The notes under the pieces are model-generated. The model was given only the letters and a program-made list of their open reading frames with translations. It was not told the DNA's origin and searched no databases. Shown here piece by piece: positions 1-8,824 of a DNA stretch of 10,536 bases; the stretch's first letter is position 1, and the number at the start of each line of letters is the position of its first letter. The translations under genes were made by a program, and so were the position numbers. The stretch is from Larix sibirica (lineage: Eukaryota; Streptophyta; Pinopsida; Pinales; Pinaceae): contig NWUY0303885037.1 in NCBI GenBank assembly GCA_004151065.3, positions 1-10,536 on the forward strand, given 5' to 3'.

Positions 1-1240
1 CCTAGAGAGAAATATAAAGCTAGAACTTATGCCACCTCTTAGTGAGAAGTAAATCCTTCATCTGTGCATTATGAGTCATATTTATTTGTTTGGTGGGTAA
101 TCAAACTAAAATCAAATAATCTTTACAAACATTTTTGTAAGTCAAAGGGCCAAAGCCCTCAATTGGAATTGACATGATAGATCATAGATCATATATCCAT
201 ATCAGACACTAGGAGCCATGGCCCATGCCTTCCCCTATTCCTACTAATAGTTACGTTACGATAAATTTCAATAGCATCGCGACCCATAATAAATTTTACC
301 TATAACAACTTTGGTTTCTATTGCAAGTGTTTTTATTATGAAGAAGGAAGGACATAGTAGCCCGATTTTTGGACTACTGACATTTCAAATATACATCTAG
401 TTCAAATTGAATTTCAACTACATCATTTCTAGTTTAGGACTTTAGTCCTCTATAGTTGAAGTTTCTTATAAAATACAATTATTAGTGAGAAGTTGCATTA
501 ATTTGTTATCATTAACACAACTCTTGTTTTTCTTGAGTAATCACAACATTGATCTATTATTTTGTCAAAAGGAAAATCATTGACATAATTGCAATGGTCC
601 TATTTATTAAAACTGCCAATAACTATTGGCCCTTTCACTTCTATGTTATCTAGCTTTCCAATTTTACATGACTTTATTTTATCCTCTCAATGGATGATAG
701 AAGCTATATTTTTATAATTTAAATATTCAATATTACTCGACTTCTCTTTGTTTTCAAGTGAAAACCCTTCAACAAACTTATTTGTATCCTTGTGACTTTA
801 AGGTAGACAAAGTTCTGTGACTTTGGGTAGCAATCCAACTCACTTGCATTCAGGTTCAGGTTGTAGATATGGATCTTTCATCTTCATCAGACTTGTGACT
901 TGCATTCAGCTAGTGGTCAACTTTTGATCCATTTCCTTCATTTGGTTTATCCAACATAAGCTATTTGGTCTTCGCATTATTTTTACTTTGAATAAAGTAT
1001 TGGTATAAACTTCCTTTGCTTGTTCTCTCTCATTCTCATTTCATCCGACATAGCAACACCGTTCGGTCTAATTCCTGAACACAAAAACATTTATTAGACC
1101 ACAGATTACCATGTTAATACAAATATATAACAAATTTGGGAAAAGATGAATCTGAAGTTTTTAAGATGGATTTATTTTTATAGTTTTTATGTAATATTTA
1201 AAATTGAACCAGCACAACATAGGCTTGTTGTTAGATCACT
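1..1240. other. Gene-free AT-rich intergenic stretch
   Basis: No reading frame with coding character is visible on either strand. The stretch contains only small local repeats, such as the word CTTGCATTCAG twice (near 844 and 900) and GTGACTTT twice near 790-825, plus a 12-bp perfect palindrome TCACTTAAGTGA at 1236-1247. If the 30-bp repeat block to the right is the 3' end of a minus-strand copia-like element, part of this stretch could be its LTR, but no second LTR copy is in the window to test that. Confidence 0.5.
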
Positions 1241-1285
1241 TAAGTGACAACATTTTCACATACTGTTAAAATTTTGACAACATCT

Positions 1286-1501
1286 CCCCATATTAAGCTA
1301 AGCTGCATGATTTGCATGATTTGTATGTTCCCCATATTAAACTACACAATTTGTATGCTGACAACATCTCCCCATATTAAGCTGCACGATTTGTATGCTC
1401 CCTATATTAAGCTACACAATTTGTATGCTTACAGGGAAAACATTTCCCCAGTATAACATCTCCTCTCCCATATTGAGCTGCGCAATCATGATTTGTATGC
1501 T
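1286..1501 (-). repeat. Five-copy degenerate tandem repeat, ~30-bp unit with purine-rich tract
   Basis: Five copies of a unit resembling CCCCATATTAAGCTGCACGA followed by TTTGTATGCT lie at 1286-1329, 1330-1359, 1370-1399, 1400-1429 and 1466-1501. Copies two to four are exactly 30 bp; copies one and five carry internal insertions that repeat the word CATGATTTG. The phrase GACAACATCT precedes copies one and three, and TTACAGGGAAAAC follows copies four and five, so a larger compound unit was also duplicated. On the minus strand each unit reads as a purine-rich AATATGGGGAGATG tract, which resembles the polypurine tract just before the 3' LTR of plant copia elements. Two short plus-strand frames cross it, but these are artefacts of the repeat. 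Confidence 0.75.
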
Positions 1502-1740
1502 TACAGGGAAAACCAAAACCGTTTGCTTGTTTCGTAGTGAGGATATCTGCATTCTGGCTCAGAAAATTCTCAACATCAACATAGTCATGGGCTTGAGTGT
1601 TATGTAACTTTCTTCATCACCTTGGGCATGCATGAAGCGCAAAGGACTCCTTGTGAATATGATAATGAGAATGAATTGCTTTATAGTTCTTTCAGAGTGT
1701 AAGCGAATGGCCTCCAACTAATACTTTGACAACTCGCTAG
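1500..1740 (-). pseudogene. Possible minus-strand copia-like pol 3' end (weak)
   Basis: Read on the minus strand, the segment near 1520-1600 gives a short open stretch containing SQNADILTTK. This resembles the QLADILTK motif near the C-terminus of the RNase H domain of plant copia polyproteins. It lies immediately before the repeats with a polypurine-like tract, which is the order expected at the 3' end of such an element on the minus strand. The match is a few residues only, and no upstream reverse transcriptase or integrase motif is visible, so chance similarity is quite possible. Confidence 0.25.
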
Positions 1741-2160
1741 CTTAAGAGCGAAGGCTTCAAACCTTTCATGGATTTGCTAGAGATGAGCTCTTGTAATCTT
1801 CTATTCGCGGTTGGTAGACCGAATAACGAAAAGGCTAATGCTTCGTGGATGAAGAAATGACAGGCTATGATGACTCTCTGCCCCTTCGTTGACATGAGGG
1901 TGACGAGGACTTCAAAATATCCCCTCACTGTTATAAAATGGAAGGTTAAATCTCTTCACCCTTCACAGATGCAAGAGCGACGAGGACGTGACGAGGACTT
2001 AGAACTCTCCCCTTGTGGGCTTATACTCGAATGTGAAAAGAGGGGTTTTCTCTTCGCAGTTTTGAGAGCGATTATACTTCCCCTTACTTTCTTTCCCTCA
2101 CAGACTTGAACTCCAATGTGAGAGGGATTCGCACTTCCTGGTTGGGAGGATGATGGCTTT
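1740..2160. repeat. GC-richer region with degenerate ~88-bp repeats
   Basis: The word GTGACGAGGACTT occurs at 1900-1912 and 1988-2000, exactly 88 bp apart. Each copy is followed by a TCCCCT-type tract and, roughly 75 bp on, by GAGCGA (1974 and 2064). A third, more diverged unit seems to follow from about 2071. The base composition is clearly richer in G and C than the flanks. This looks like an old retroelement LTR or satellite-like array. The short frames across it on both strands do not resemble proteins I know. Confidence 0.4.
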
Positions 2161-2280
2161 CAAACACAATGGTGACTAGAATAGGCTACCAACTCAATGA
2201 GACAACCATTCAGTCCATGTTTGAACCCTTAGAATCTCGACCATAGTTTGAATTGGATCTAGATAGGGGAGGTAAGAATA

Positions 2281-2297
2281 AGTCTCTAGACCCAATT
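2281..2297 (+). repeat. Left target site duplication of SINE (17 bp)
   Basis: The 17-base word AGTCTCTAGACCCAATT is found here and again at 2540-2556, exactly bracketing the SINE body. The flanking bases differ at both outer ends, so the repeat is exactly 17 bp and perfect. Confidence 0.93.
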
Positions 2298-2301
2298 GGT
2301 T

Positions 2302-2313
2302 TAGCTCAATTGG
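2302..2313 (+). promoter_or_regulatory. Pol III A box of the SINE
   Basis: TAGCTCAATTGG fits the tRNA-gene A-box pattern (TRGCNNAGYNGG type), with A in place of the usual G after CTCA. It sits a few bases inside the left end of the element, as in tRNA-derived SINEs. Confidence 0.8.
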
Positions 2314-2346
2314 TTTGTGTGGGGTTTAGTCTCCATCAAGTCTTGG

Positions 2347-2358
2347 GGTTTAAATCTC
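2347..2358 (+). promoter_or_regulatory. Degenerate Pol III B box of the SINE
   Basis: GGTTTAAATCTC aligns with the B-box consensus GGTTCGANNCC, with the central CG changed to TA. The distance from the A box is normal for a tRNA gene without a long variable arm. Confidence 0.72.
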
Positions 2359-2539
2359 ATGGGGAGGGGTTGAGGGTGGCAGCCACTTGTGGGGGATAAT
2401 TTCACTTTCCCAAGAGGCATCCAGGCTCGATCGAGCTTCGTACAAACTTGGTGGAAGCATCCTACTTGTGGGAAGATCGTTCTGTCATCCAACACTAAGG
2501 CTGGCCCCGACCTAGGCTCAACCTAGTTCAAAAAAAAAG

Positions 2540-2556
2540 AGTCTCTAGACCCAATT
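2540..2556 (+). repeat. Right target site duplication of SINE (17 bp)
   Basis: An exact copy of 2281-2297, starting one base after the A-rich tail. The unbroken match indicates a fairly recent insertion. Confidence 0.93.
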
Positions 2557-3400
2557 ATGTTGGATAGAAGAATAAACTAGGTAGATTGTCCCTTATAATC
2601 ATGGATTTGATTGATGAAGTTAGTTAGAACTCCTTCAACACAATTCTAGTATATATATGACTTAGAATAGAAGAGTTAGGTCCCCAATTATACTATGATT
2701 CTTATTCTCCTATAGTAGACCACTTCGAACTACCTTAGAGAGTAGAGTTTCAACATTGTTATGATATATGTAATTTCTGGAGATTGTGAATAAAGAGTAA
2801 GCTCAATTTTGTTCCAACAATGTTCTAAAGGGTTCTAGAACACCCTTGGGTAGGGTTCACTCAAGGGGAGATCACATGAACCTTTGTTCTTTTATTTTCA
2901 TTTCTATTAACTAGTTTCTTCTATTCCTATAGATCTTGATTTATACTCCTAACAATTTAGTGTTGTTAGCATTTATGTTATGTTGAACCCTCAACAGCTC
3001 CACAAGTCATGCAACTTGGGGACCCACTTAAATTTTTGAGTCAAAGAACAAGGGCCCAAATGCACTCTCCCTCATTCATGGTTCATCCACTGCAGCTTGA
3101 CTATGGCACTTTTGGTTGGTATGCTTTGTTGAGTAGTTCCTCCTGTAGTTATTTTCAACTTGTTTATTCATCAAGCAACATGTTTGTGAATGATTGAAGA
3201 GACCCTTGGTCATCTATTGCTTTTGGCTATTTGAACATTCCAACCTTGAGGAGTTAAGAGATTTGATTGAAAAAGGCTAGTTTTGGCTTCCCAAACTTGA
3301 GTTCATCTTAAGGTTTATTAGGGCCCTCACTCTGATCCATTTCCAAAGCACAAAAGGTGGCCTTGAGACCAAGTAAACAGAACACTTGGAATTTTTTGGG
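2557..3400. other. Unassigned stretch, LTR-like composition
   Basis: No convincing gene is present. An AATAAA signal at about 2790 lies in a context (GTGAATAAAGAGTAAG) like the R/U5 part of a plant LTR, and the words CTCCTAACAATTTAG near 2946-2960 faintly recall the junction between a copia LTR and its primer binding site. The usual TGGTATCAGAGC primer site is not present, so this stays a suggestion. A frame open from 2970 to 3197 (75 codons, plus strand) matches no family I know. Confidence 0.35.
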
Positions 3401-3645
3401 CCAATTTTCTTGCAAAAAGTAGCTTCAAAAGATTCCTACTTCGTCGAAACATCGGTGGTTTAAGCACTTACCTTAGCAAAATGCCAACGATCTAACCACC
3501 TAACTCATCGAAATATGTTCTTGTCAAAACGTCAATGGATAAGAGACTTATCTTAGTTGACACTTCGGCAAAGGATCCCTTTACCTTAGCGAACAAATAG
3601 TATCCTTCACCCTTTTTCGACTTTTTTTAAACTTGAAAGTGCCCT

Positions 3646-3821
3646 GTTATTCCAGCATTGGGAATCAAGGGTATCCCAACCCCTAGAGTGGAACCTTTTT
3701 CGACTTACCATCACACCACTTCCTTGTTTCAAAGTTATTCCAACATTGGGAATCAAGGGTAGCCCAACCCCAGGAGTGGAACCTTTTTCGACTTACCATC
3801 ACACCACTTCCGTGTTTCAAA
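3646..3821 (+). repeat. 88-bp tandem duplication
   Basis: Copy one is 3646-3733 and copy two is 3734-3821; both begin GTTATTCCA and the first five bases of a third copy (GTTAT) follow at 3822-3826. I count five mismatches in 88 positions and no gaps. Both copies contain TTTTTCGACTTACCATCACA. The absence of gaps and the high identity mark it as younger than the surrounding diverged sequence. Confidence 0.93.
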
Positions 3822-4284
3822 GTTATAGCGTCGACGGTTTAAGGCTCTTATTGTCGACATTGTCAACATTCATATCATAACCGGCAGCCAAAGCACCTCA
3901 AGAGCTAGTGTCAAGGACTAGAGGCTCCCATTGCCAATATAGTCGGAAAACATATTGCATAGAATCCCCAAAATTATTACAAGGAAAGCTTTTGTCGTTG
4001 AAGAAGTTTACCTTGCCGATGTGTCAAAGGAGGAAGCTCCTATACTTCCGACATGTCGACAGTCAAAGGACTTGCCTTCCCAATCTCACAACACATTTGA
4101 TCATTTTTTTTGTTCACATTCTATTGACCTCGTATTAGCGAGATTTAGGATTTTCAACCCCTCATCTCGCCAATACAATATAATCTCGAACTATAAAGTT
4201 TGATAGATCTCGAACTGTAAATTTTGATAGACCCCAAGAAAAATCAAGAAAAGAAAAGGGGATACGTCCACATGTGCCACTTCC

Positions 4285-4292
4285 TTTAAAAG
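4285..4292 (+). promoter_or_regulatory. TATA-like box in putative LTR
   Basis: TTTAAAAG lies 8 bp after the E-box/G-box-like palindrome CACATGTG and an ACGT core (4264-4267), an arrangement seen in plant Pol II promoters. Transcription from here would run towards the long frame that begins near 4998. The call rests on motif and position only. Confidence 0.35.
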
Positions 4293-4499
4293 GGGCAAAA
4301 CAATGTATTGTAAGAATCATTGTTCCATTTGAGTTGGTAGCCTCAGCCATTTTTTCAAAGCAATTCGAGTGTGCATAGATCAACATCAACCAAGGAAATC
4401 TCTCCATCTCAACATCAATGAACTACCCACTTACCAGTTAAGTCCTCCACTCCTTTGCTCCATCTGTCGATTCACTTGTGATAATTCTAGGTTTGTTGT

Positions 4500-4997
4500 G
4501 ACTTTTTAATTTACCCATGCACTTACCCTCTACTCCACAAAACAAGTTTCCTCGCCTCCCCCTCAAAAAACAACCATTAGATACCACCTTGTTGAGATTC
4601 CTTTCCATGTGCTTGGTTTTGAACTAGGATTCCCATTTCGCAATAGAAGATATAAAGCTACCCTTGGGAGTATAACCCTCAACAACATTGACCTTTGTCA
4701 CAAATATGTGGTTTTGCGAGACCAATTCCCCATTGGGTCCCATGATAATTTTTCCTGCAATCTTACAATGGGATTGAAACCTGCATCCTCCCCCTCGTTG
4801 AATTTGCCCCCATAAGGACCTCGTATGATACTGAGCTCTCCTCAACTGGCAGTTAGACGTGAACTCTAACTTCATCAGACAAACCAACGCCAAGAATCGA
4901 AGCTCATCCTTGTTGAATTTTATTTGATTGGTTGGCTAATCCACTGGAATCTATGCTTTTTTCAAACGATGATGGTGATGAATTGTAGGATCAAGCA
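4500..4997 (+). other. Putative leader before the long decayed frame
   Basis: No gene is recognised. Short open frames occur on both strands (for example 4624-4893 on the minus strand), but they overlap each other and resemble no known domain. If the region upstream is an LTR, this would be its untranslated leader; I looked for primer binding sites complementary to common priming tRNAs (TGGTATCAGAGC, TGGCGCC) and found none. Confidence 0.3.
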
Positions 4998-6370
4998 ATG
5001 ACAAACACAAGAACTAAATCAAAGGAAAAAATGGGCACCCTCTTTGTCTAAAGATGAGGAGGAAGTTGTTGCTTGTACACATTATGGGGACAGATATCGC
5101 CATCAGTGTAGAGCCATCACACCATTGGGGAGAATTTATGAGATCTTCAAACATGAATGATTCCCGACAATCCCACAAGAAGATGTTGATGACCTAGTGG
5201 TCTACCACGACATCAAGAAATTAGGTCTCCATAGGGTGTTCTCTAGACCAACTGTATTTCCATGTGCTGAGTTCATCTCCTAGTTTCTTCCTAGGGTCGA
5301 TGTGGACAATAGATTGATCAAAGAAACGAAGGGGAAAACAATTGCCTCTTTTCAACCAACTGCATTAAAGGATTATTACGAGTTCCCAGCCCCAACTATT
5401 TGTTTAAGTGAGGAGTGGATCAACACTGTAGATGTAGACTTCCATGTGCTTTTGAGGAAATAGTGGTTAAAAGGCAAGAGGTTCGGGCCAAGGGACACAT
5501 GCTTATACCCTTCAAAATTCTTGAGACCCCCTTATAGAATGACAACCACACTACTTGCTAGGCCATATGGAGAGAAGGATGCAACATACTTCTGGGATTC
5601 ATGGGTGCCCCTGTTGCAGCAAGTGACTTCACTTAGTACAATTTTCAATTGGGGAGCTATTCTCTCTGCAAACATGAGGGAAGCCATTGTAGTTGCAAGA
5701 GATACAACTGCGGGGCAGGATTCCAAATTCTACATGTCTTCTTGCAAATAACACCTTTTGAGTGATGGGGTGGAAAAGTCTCTCGAGAGACCCTCCAGTT
5801 CATGAGTATTGCAAAATCTTGCGAGGAACATAATTACACTAGCTATTATGTAAAACTATCCTAGGATTTATGAGTTCTTGATTCCATTATATACCTTCAT
5901 TCATGGGAAACCAGCCTCATGCATGTCTAACAGATCTTTGGAATCCTTAGCTACACATCGAGATTGGTATGTCACAAAAGGGGACCTACTTACAAATCTA
6001 TGGTGGCACTAAGCCTCCTATTCTTCTTACTTACTTTGTTACTAAGAAGGTGATCCTACAAGAAGTGGGATACAAGGTTTTCCTTAATGCAATTGGTATA
6101 GTGTTAAAAAATGCAAAGAAAGTTGTGTAGCCCCCCTTACCTCTGGCCATTGGAGGATATTGTTTGAAAGATATCAAAGAGGCTAAAGAGTAGGCCCGAG
6201 TTATTAGTGTGTTCCAATTTGGCACTGAAGTCTTCAAAAGAAATGATTCCAAAAAGGTGGTGGAACAAGATTGTCATGCTTGCACATTCATTTGGACATA
6301 TATAGATGAGTTATGGGTAGACGGAGAAGCATACAGGAGAGCCAAGTCCCTTGATGAGATCTCAAGATGA

Positions 6371-6640
6371 TTGGGCAAGAAAAGGCATAAATTTGTGACA
6401 CAAACAAGACCCAAAGAAGACACAAGCAAACATCAGAAAGAAGAGACCTCAGGGAAAGATGCAGAGGAGAAGAGGAAGAGAGAAGCATAACTTAGGGTAG
6501 TTGAAGAGAAAAGGTTAAAAGAGGCATAGGATAAAAGAAGCTGAAGAACAAAAAAGAAAGGAGGATGAAGAAGAAACTAGAAGGAAAGCAGAGATGGAAG
6601 AAAGATACCAAGCTGAGCTAGACACAATCACTTTTAGAGG
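6371..6640 (+). other. Charged Lys/Glu/Arg-rich coiled-coil segment of the decayed ORF
   Basis: The frame-2 to frame-3 part of the wreck is almost entirely Lys, Glu, Arg and Gln, with runs such as KEDEEETRRKAEMEERYQAE. This composition is that of a long single alpha-helix or coiled coil. It separates the N-terminal globular part from the C-terminal part. The A- and AG-rich DNA here also contains the third frameshift (about 6530-6542). Confidence 0.65.
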
Positions 6641-7130
6641 TGGGACCTTCTTCCATGACTCCAACAACAATTTCAATGACATGAGGACACTTCCCTCTCA
6701 TGGAGCTCAGTTTGGGACTTTTCACTCATTAGAAAGAAGATGTTGTTACTTATCTAGATCATTTGTTTATGATAAAAGGAAGAAACAAATTTTCAAGCAA
6801 ATGCAAAAGAGGCTCAAACTTGCTGGGAGACCTCTGCTAGTAATCACAATTGAGACTCATGTGTTCACGAACATCAATCAAGATCCAGTGGTTGCAACCT
6901 CAACAAATATATCCCTCTCCCTTGGTAATCAAGCAAAGGAAATGGCTGACAAGATCAAAGCCTATCAACAAAGGATACAAACTCTCAAGGAGGAGATCCC
7001 TGAGCCGAGGCAAGAGAACATGAGTTTGGTTGAATTTAAAGTTTGTGCATTTTCCATTCAGGAGGATCTTGTAGAAGCTTTAGACCAAATGTACAATTAT
7101 TTACATTCATCACAAGAACACCATGTCTAG
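6594..7130 (+). pseudogene. Longest unbroken piece of the decayed ORF (178 codons)
   Basis: This is the longest open stretch in the window, from an internal Met in the coiled-coil segment to the TAG at 7128. It is a fragment, not a gene: the protein-like reading continues upstream to 6540 without a Met and downstream in the same frame past the TAG for another 600 bases. The section AKEMADKIKAYQQRIQTLKE is probably coiled coil. No ribosome-entry or promoter feature supports separate expression. Confidence 0.6.
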
Positions 7131-7970
7131 CTAAGGGACGTCCTTGAACATACTAAAGAACATGATTGCATCTTGGATGGTATAAGGCTTGGTTTAGATG
7201 AATTAGCATAGTGGAAACATGATTTAGCAGAAACACTAGATGATCCCTCGAGAATGACACCCTAGGACCTTCATAACAATCACACCTCCATTTCACATAG
7301 CAGGCTAGCAGGAACAACTCTACATTAGAGTATATTCAATACCATTAACAAATGCCAGAAATTTTACTAGGTTGCTACTAGTGTAATGGAGACATGTCAC
7401 TTGCCTCTCCTCTGCAACATAGACCAGCCTCAATCCATCGAGGACAAAAGGAATGAGGTCAGGGAAGTCATAAACTTGCGATAAGTTTCAGTGGAGGTAT
7501 TGAATGAAGTGACCAAAGCAGCTCTCATGGAGCATGTATAAGCTCCAACGAGAGACATCAACTTACTAAAGACCTCCACTTTGCCTCTTAAAAAGGGAAT
7601 TGGCATTATTGTTGGCGAGGTAGTGAATCATGTGGTCACCTTAGAATCTCTTAGACACCCTAGATTCGACTCCATGTTAGATCAATATGATGCTTGGAGA
7701 GCTTACATGGTGCAAAGGGGCTCACCTCCTATGTAGTTTGTCCTTTCTTTTATGTTTAAGTATCAAGGTCTTGACTCTATATATGTAAAGGGATCATTAG
7801 AGACTATTCTCATTGGAATGTTTTATCATTGTAAAGTGAGGGTCAAATGACTCATTAAGTGGGTCCCACTTTTGAAATCCTTCTTTGTAATTTTTGTGTA
7901 GACTTAGGAAGGGTAGATGAATAGTCATAGAAGGTGAAAGGTAGAGAATCCCAAAAGACACCAAAAATGT

Positions 7971-7979
7971 TATAAAATA
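7971..7979 (+). promoter_or_regulatory. TATA box candidate
   Basis: TATAAAATA matches the plant TATA consensus well and is followed after about 30 bases by a purine-rich then T-rich leader-like stretch. No gene start can be tied to it; it may be an LTR promoter. Confidence 0.35.
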
Positions 7980-8817
7980 AGTCCGGGAAGAGAGAAAATG
8001 GTCTTTTGGCTTTGAGATGTTTTGAAGATTCCTTGTATAAATTTTCATGGAATTAATCTGAAGAAGCCTTTTTTTGGGTTTTTGGATTTGGAGATGCTTG
8101 GATGTTTCAGCAGATGAATGATCTAACTTATTTGTGTTCATGTCATGCTGATATATTGTATGAAAATGTTTTTTATGCGTATGATTCTTATGCTCATGTT
8201 TAAGACATTTTCTCATTCTTGCGTTTCTAAGTTTACTTGTTCAACTAATAGTTATTGAATTCGATTAGATAAAAATAAGACTTATGTTTCTTGATTTCCA
8301 ATCATTACTATATATGCATATTTGCTTGTTTTGAGAAAACTACTTTTCTAGGATCTTTACAATATTATGTATGTATATTCAATAGCTCACAATCCTTTTA
8401 AGCACAACTCCTAGCTAGGATAGGATTTATTTTCAACTCATTGCATATAGAATATAAGCATATTGCACTTTGCATAACATATGACCCAAATCTTAAAACC
8501 AAACGATTAATTGTTGTTGGCCCATAATCCAGATGGGTTGCCTTTTTCAAACAACATGAGGTCTAGTTGGGACCTAATGTTGAGGTGAACCCCTTGCTAT
8601 TGACATTAGGGGCATTTCACCCTTTCAGCATGTTCAAGATAGTATTTTGAATTTGATGCAGTCATTGTTATTTCCATTTCTTTTAATTACAATAATCAAT
8701 GTCATCGGTAGCAAGGTTTATAAATATTTATGAGTGGAATAGTTACTACTTTGTTAGTTTCACATGATGAATATATGAACCTTAGCTATTTATCTTTATC
8801 TACTTCCTTTATTTCAC

Positions 8818-8824
8818 TATAAAT
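8818..8824 (+). promoter_or_regulatory. TATA box candidate upstream of gag remnant
   Basis: CACTATAAATGG is a good plant TATA-type sequence, about 530 bp before the gag remnant on the same strand. Evidence is motif and orientation only. Confidence 0.3.

Larger units (their letters stand above)
2298..2539 (+). mobile_element. tRNA-derived SINE, apparently full length
   Basis: This 242-bp element has the parts of a plant SINE in order. The head is tRNA-like with an internal Pol III promoter: an A box (TAGCTCAATTGG, 2302-2313) and a B-box-like GGTTTAAATCTC (2347-2358), 45 bp apart start to start, as in a tRNA gene. A unique body follows, containing the 12-bp palindrome GCTCGATCGAGC at 2425-2436. 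The element ends in an A-rich tail (2530-2538) and is bracketed by a perfect 17-bp target site duplication. SINEs are transcribed by Pol III and moved by LINE machinery supplied in trans; no LINE is visible here. The B box departs from the canonical GGTTCGAATCC at the CG, as methylation-driven mutation would produce, so present-day Pol III activity is doubtful. The SINE family is not recognised. Confidence 0.88.
3400..4500 (+). other. Probable decayed retroelement LTR or leader
   Basis: The stretch is rich in dispersed variants of TCGACA, TTTTTCGACTT and GGTTTAAG (for example 3455-3466 and 3834-3844), has a tandem duplication, and ends in a promoter-like segment: a CACATGTG palindrome (4269-4276), a TTTAAAAG TATA-like box (4285-4292) and, downstream, TGTAAGAATCATTGTTC, a phrase reminiscent of the R region of plant Ty3/gypsy LTRs. 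It lies upstream of and on the same strand as the long decayed frame, so a 5' LTR/leader role is plausible. I could not fix TG...CA ends, a primer binding site, or a second LTR copy in the window. Confidence 0.4.
4998..7736 (+). pseudogene. Wreck of a ~900-codon ORF of unrecognised family
   Basis: A coherent protein-like reading runs through about 2.7 kb, switching frame: frame 1 from about 5020 to 5748, frame 3 to about 5862, frame 2 to about 6535, then frame 3 to the terminal TAG at 7734-7736. A likely start is ATG 4998 (MTNTRTKSKEK), joined to frame 1 by a slip in the A-run near 5012. Within the frame I count 18 stops: TAG at 5281, 5461, 5948, 6128, 6191, 6527, 7128, 7209, 7263, 7326 and 7368; TGA at 5158, 5763, 5879 and 6368; TAA at 6488, 7482 and 7539. 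The first third looks globular (motifs FLPRVDVDNRLIKE, RPPYRMTTTLLARPYGEKDA, NWGAILSANMREAI), the middle is Lys/Glu/Arg-rich, and the end contains predicted coiled coil and RFDSMLDQYDAWRAYM. No catalytic motif, zinc finger, signal peptide or membrane segment is seen. The style suggests a plant transposon-borne accessory ORF; a host gene relic is the alternative. Confidence 0.72.

Noticed and set aside
1737-1928. 63-codon minus-strand frame in the GC-richer repeat region
   Set aside because: Short, unsupported by homology, and the reading does not continue beyond its ends.
2302-2370. Functional tRNA gene
   Set aside because: The A and B boxes are tRNA-like, but the B box is degenerate, the cloverleaf does not close well by eye, and the segment is the head of a SINE with its own target duplication.
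2946-2975. Copia LTR junction with tRNA-Met primer binding site
   Set aside because: Only the ACAATTTAG context is similar; the primer site TGGTATCAGAGC is not present.
2970-3197. 75-codon plus-strand open frame, with internal Met at 3009
   Set aside because: No family resemblance, no continuation in other frames and no supporting promoter; likely chance.
3908-4203. Two overlapping plus-strand frames of about 80 codons
   Set aside because: They overlap in different frames inside the repeat-rich LTR-like region and neither resembles a protein.
4624-4893. 89-codon minus-strand frame
   Set aside because: A plus-strand frame of similar length overlaps it and no motif is recognisable; counted as part of the putative leader.
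6031-6488. Minus-strand frames opposite the decayed ORF
   Set aside because: They are antisense shadows of the plus-strand coding remnant, whose protein-like reading is much stronger.
7797-8216. 139-codon minus-strand open frame
   Set aside because: Composition is dominated by Asn, Lys, His and Ser, as expected from the reverse strand of T-rich DNA. It has no recognisable domain or promoter and overlaps an LTR/leader-like stretch. A protein search would be needed to revive it.
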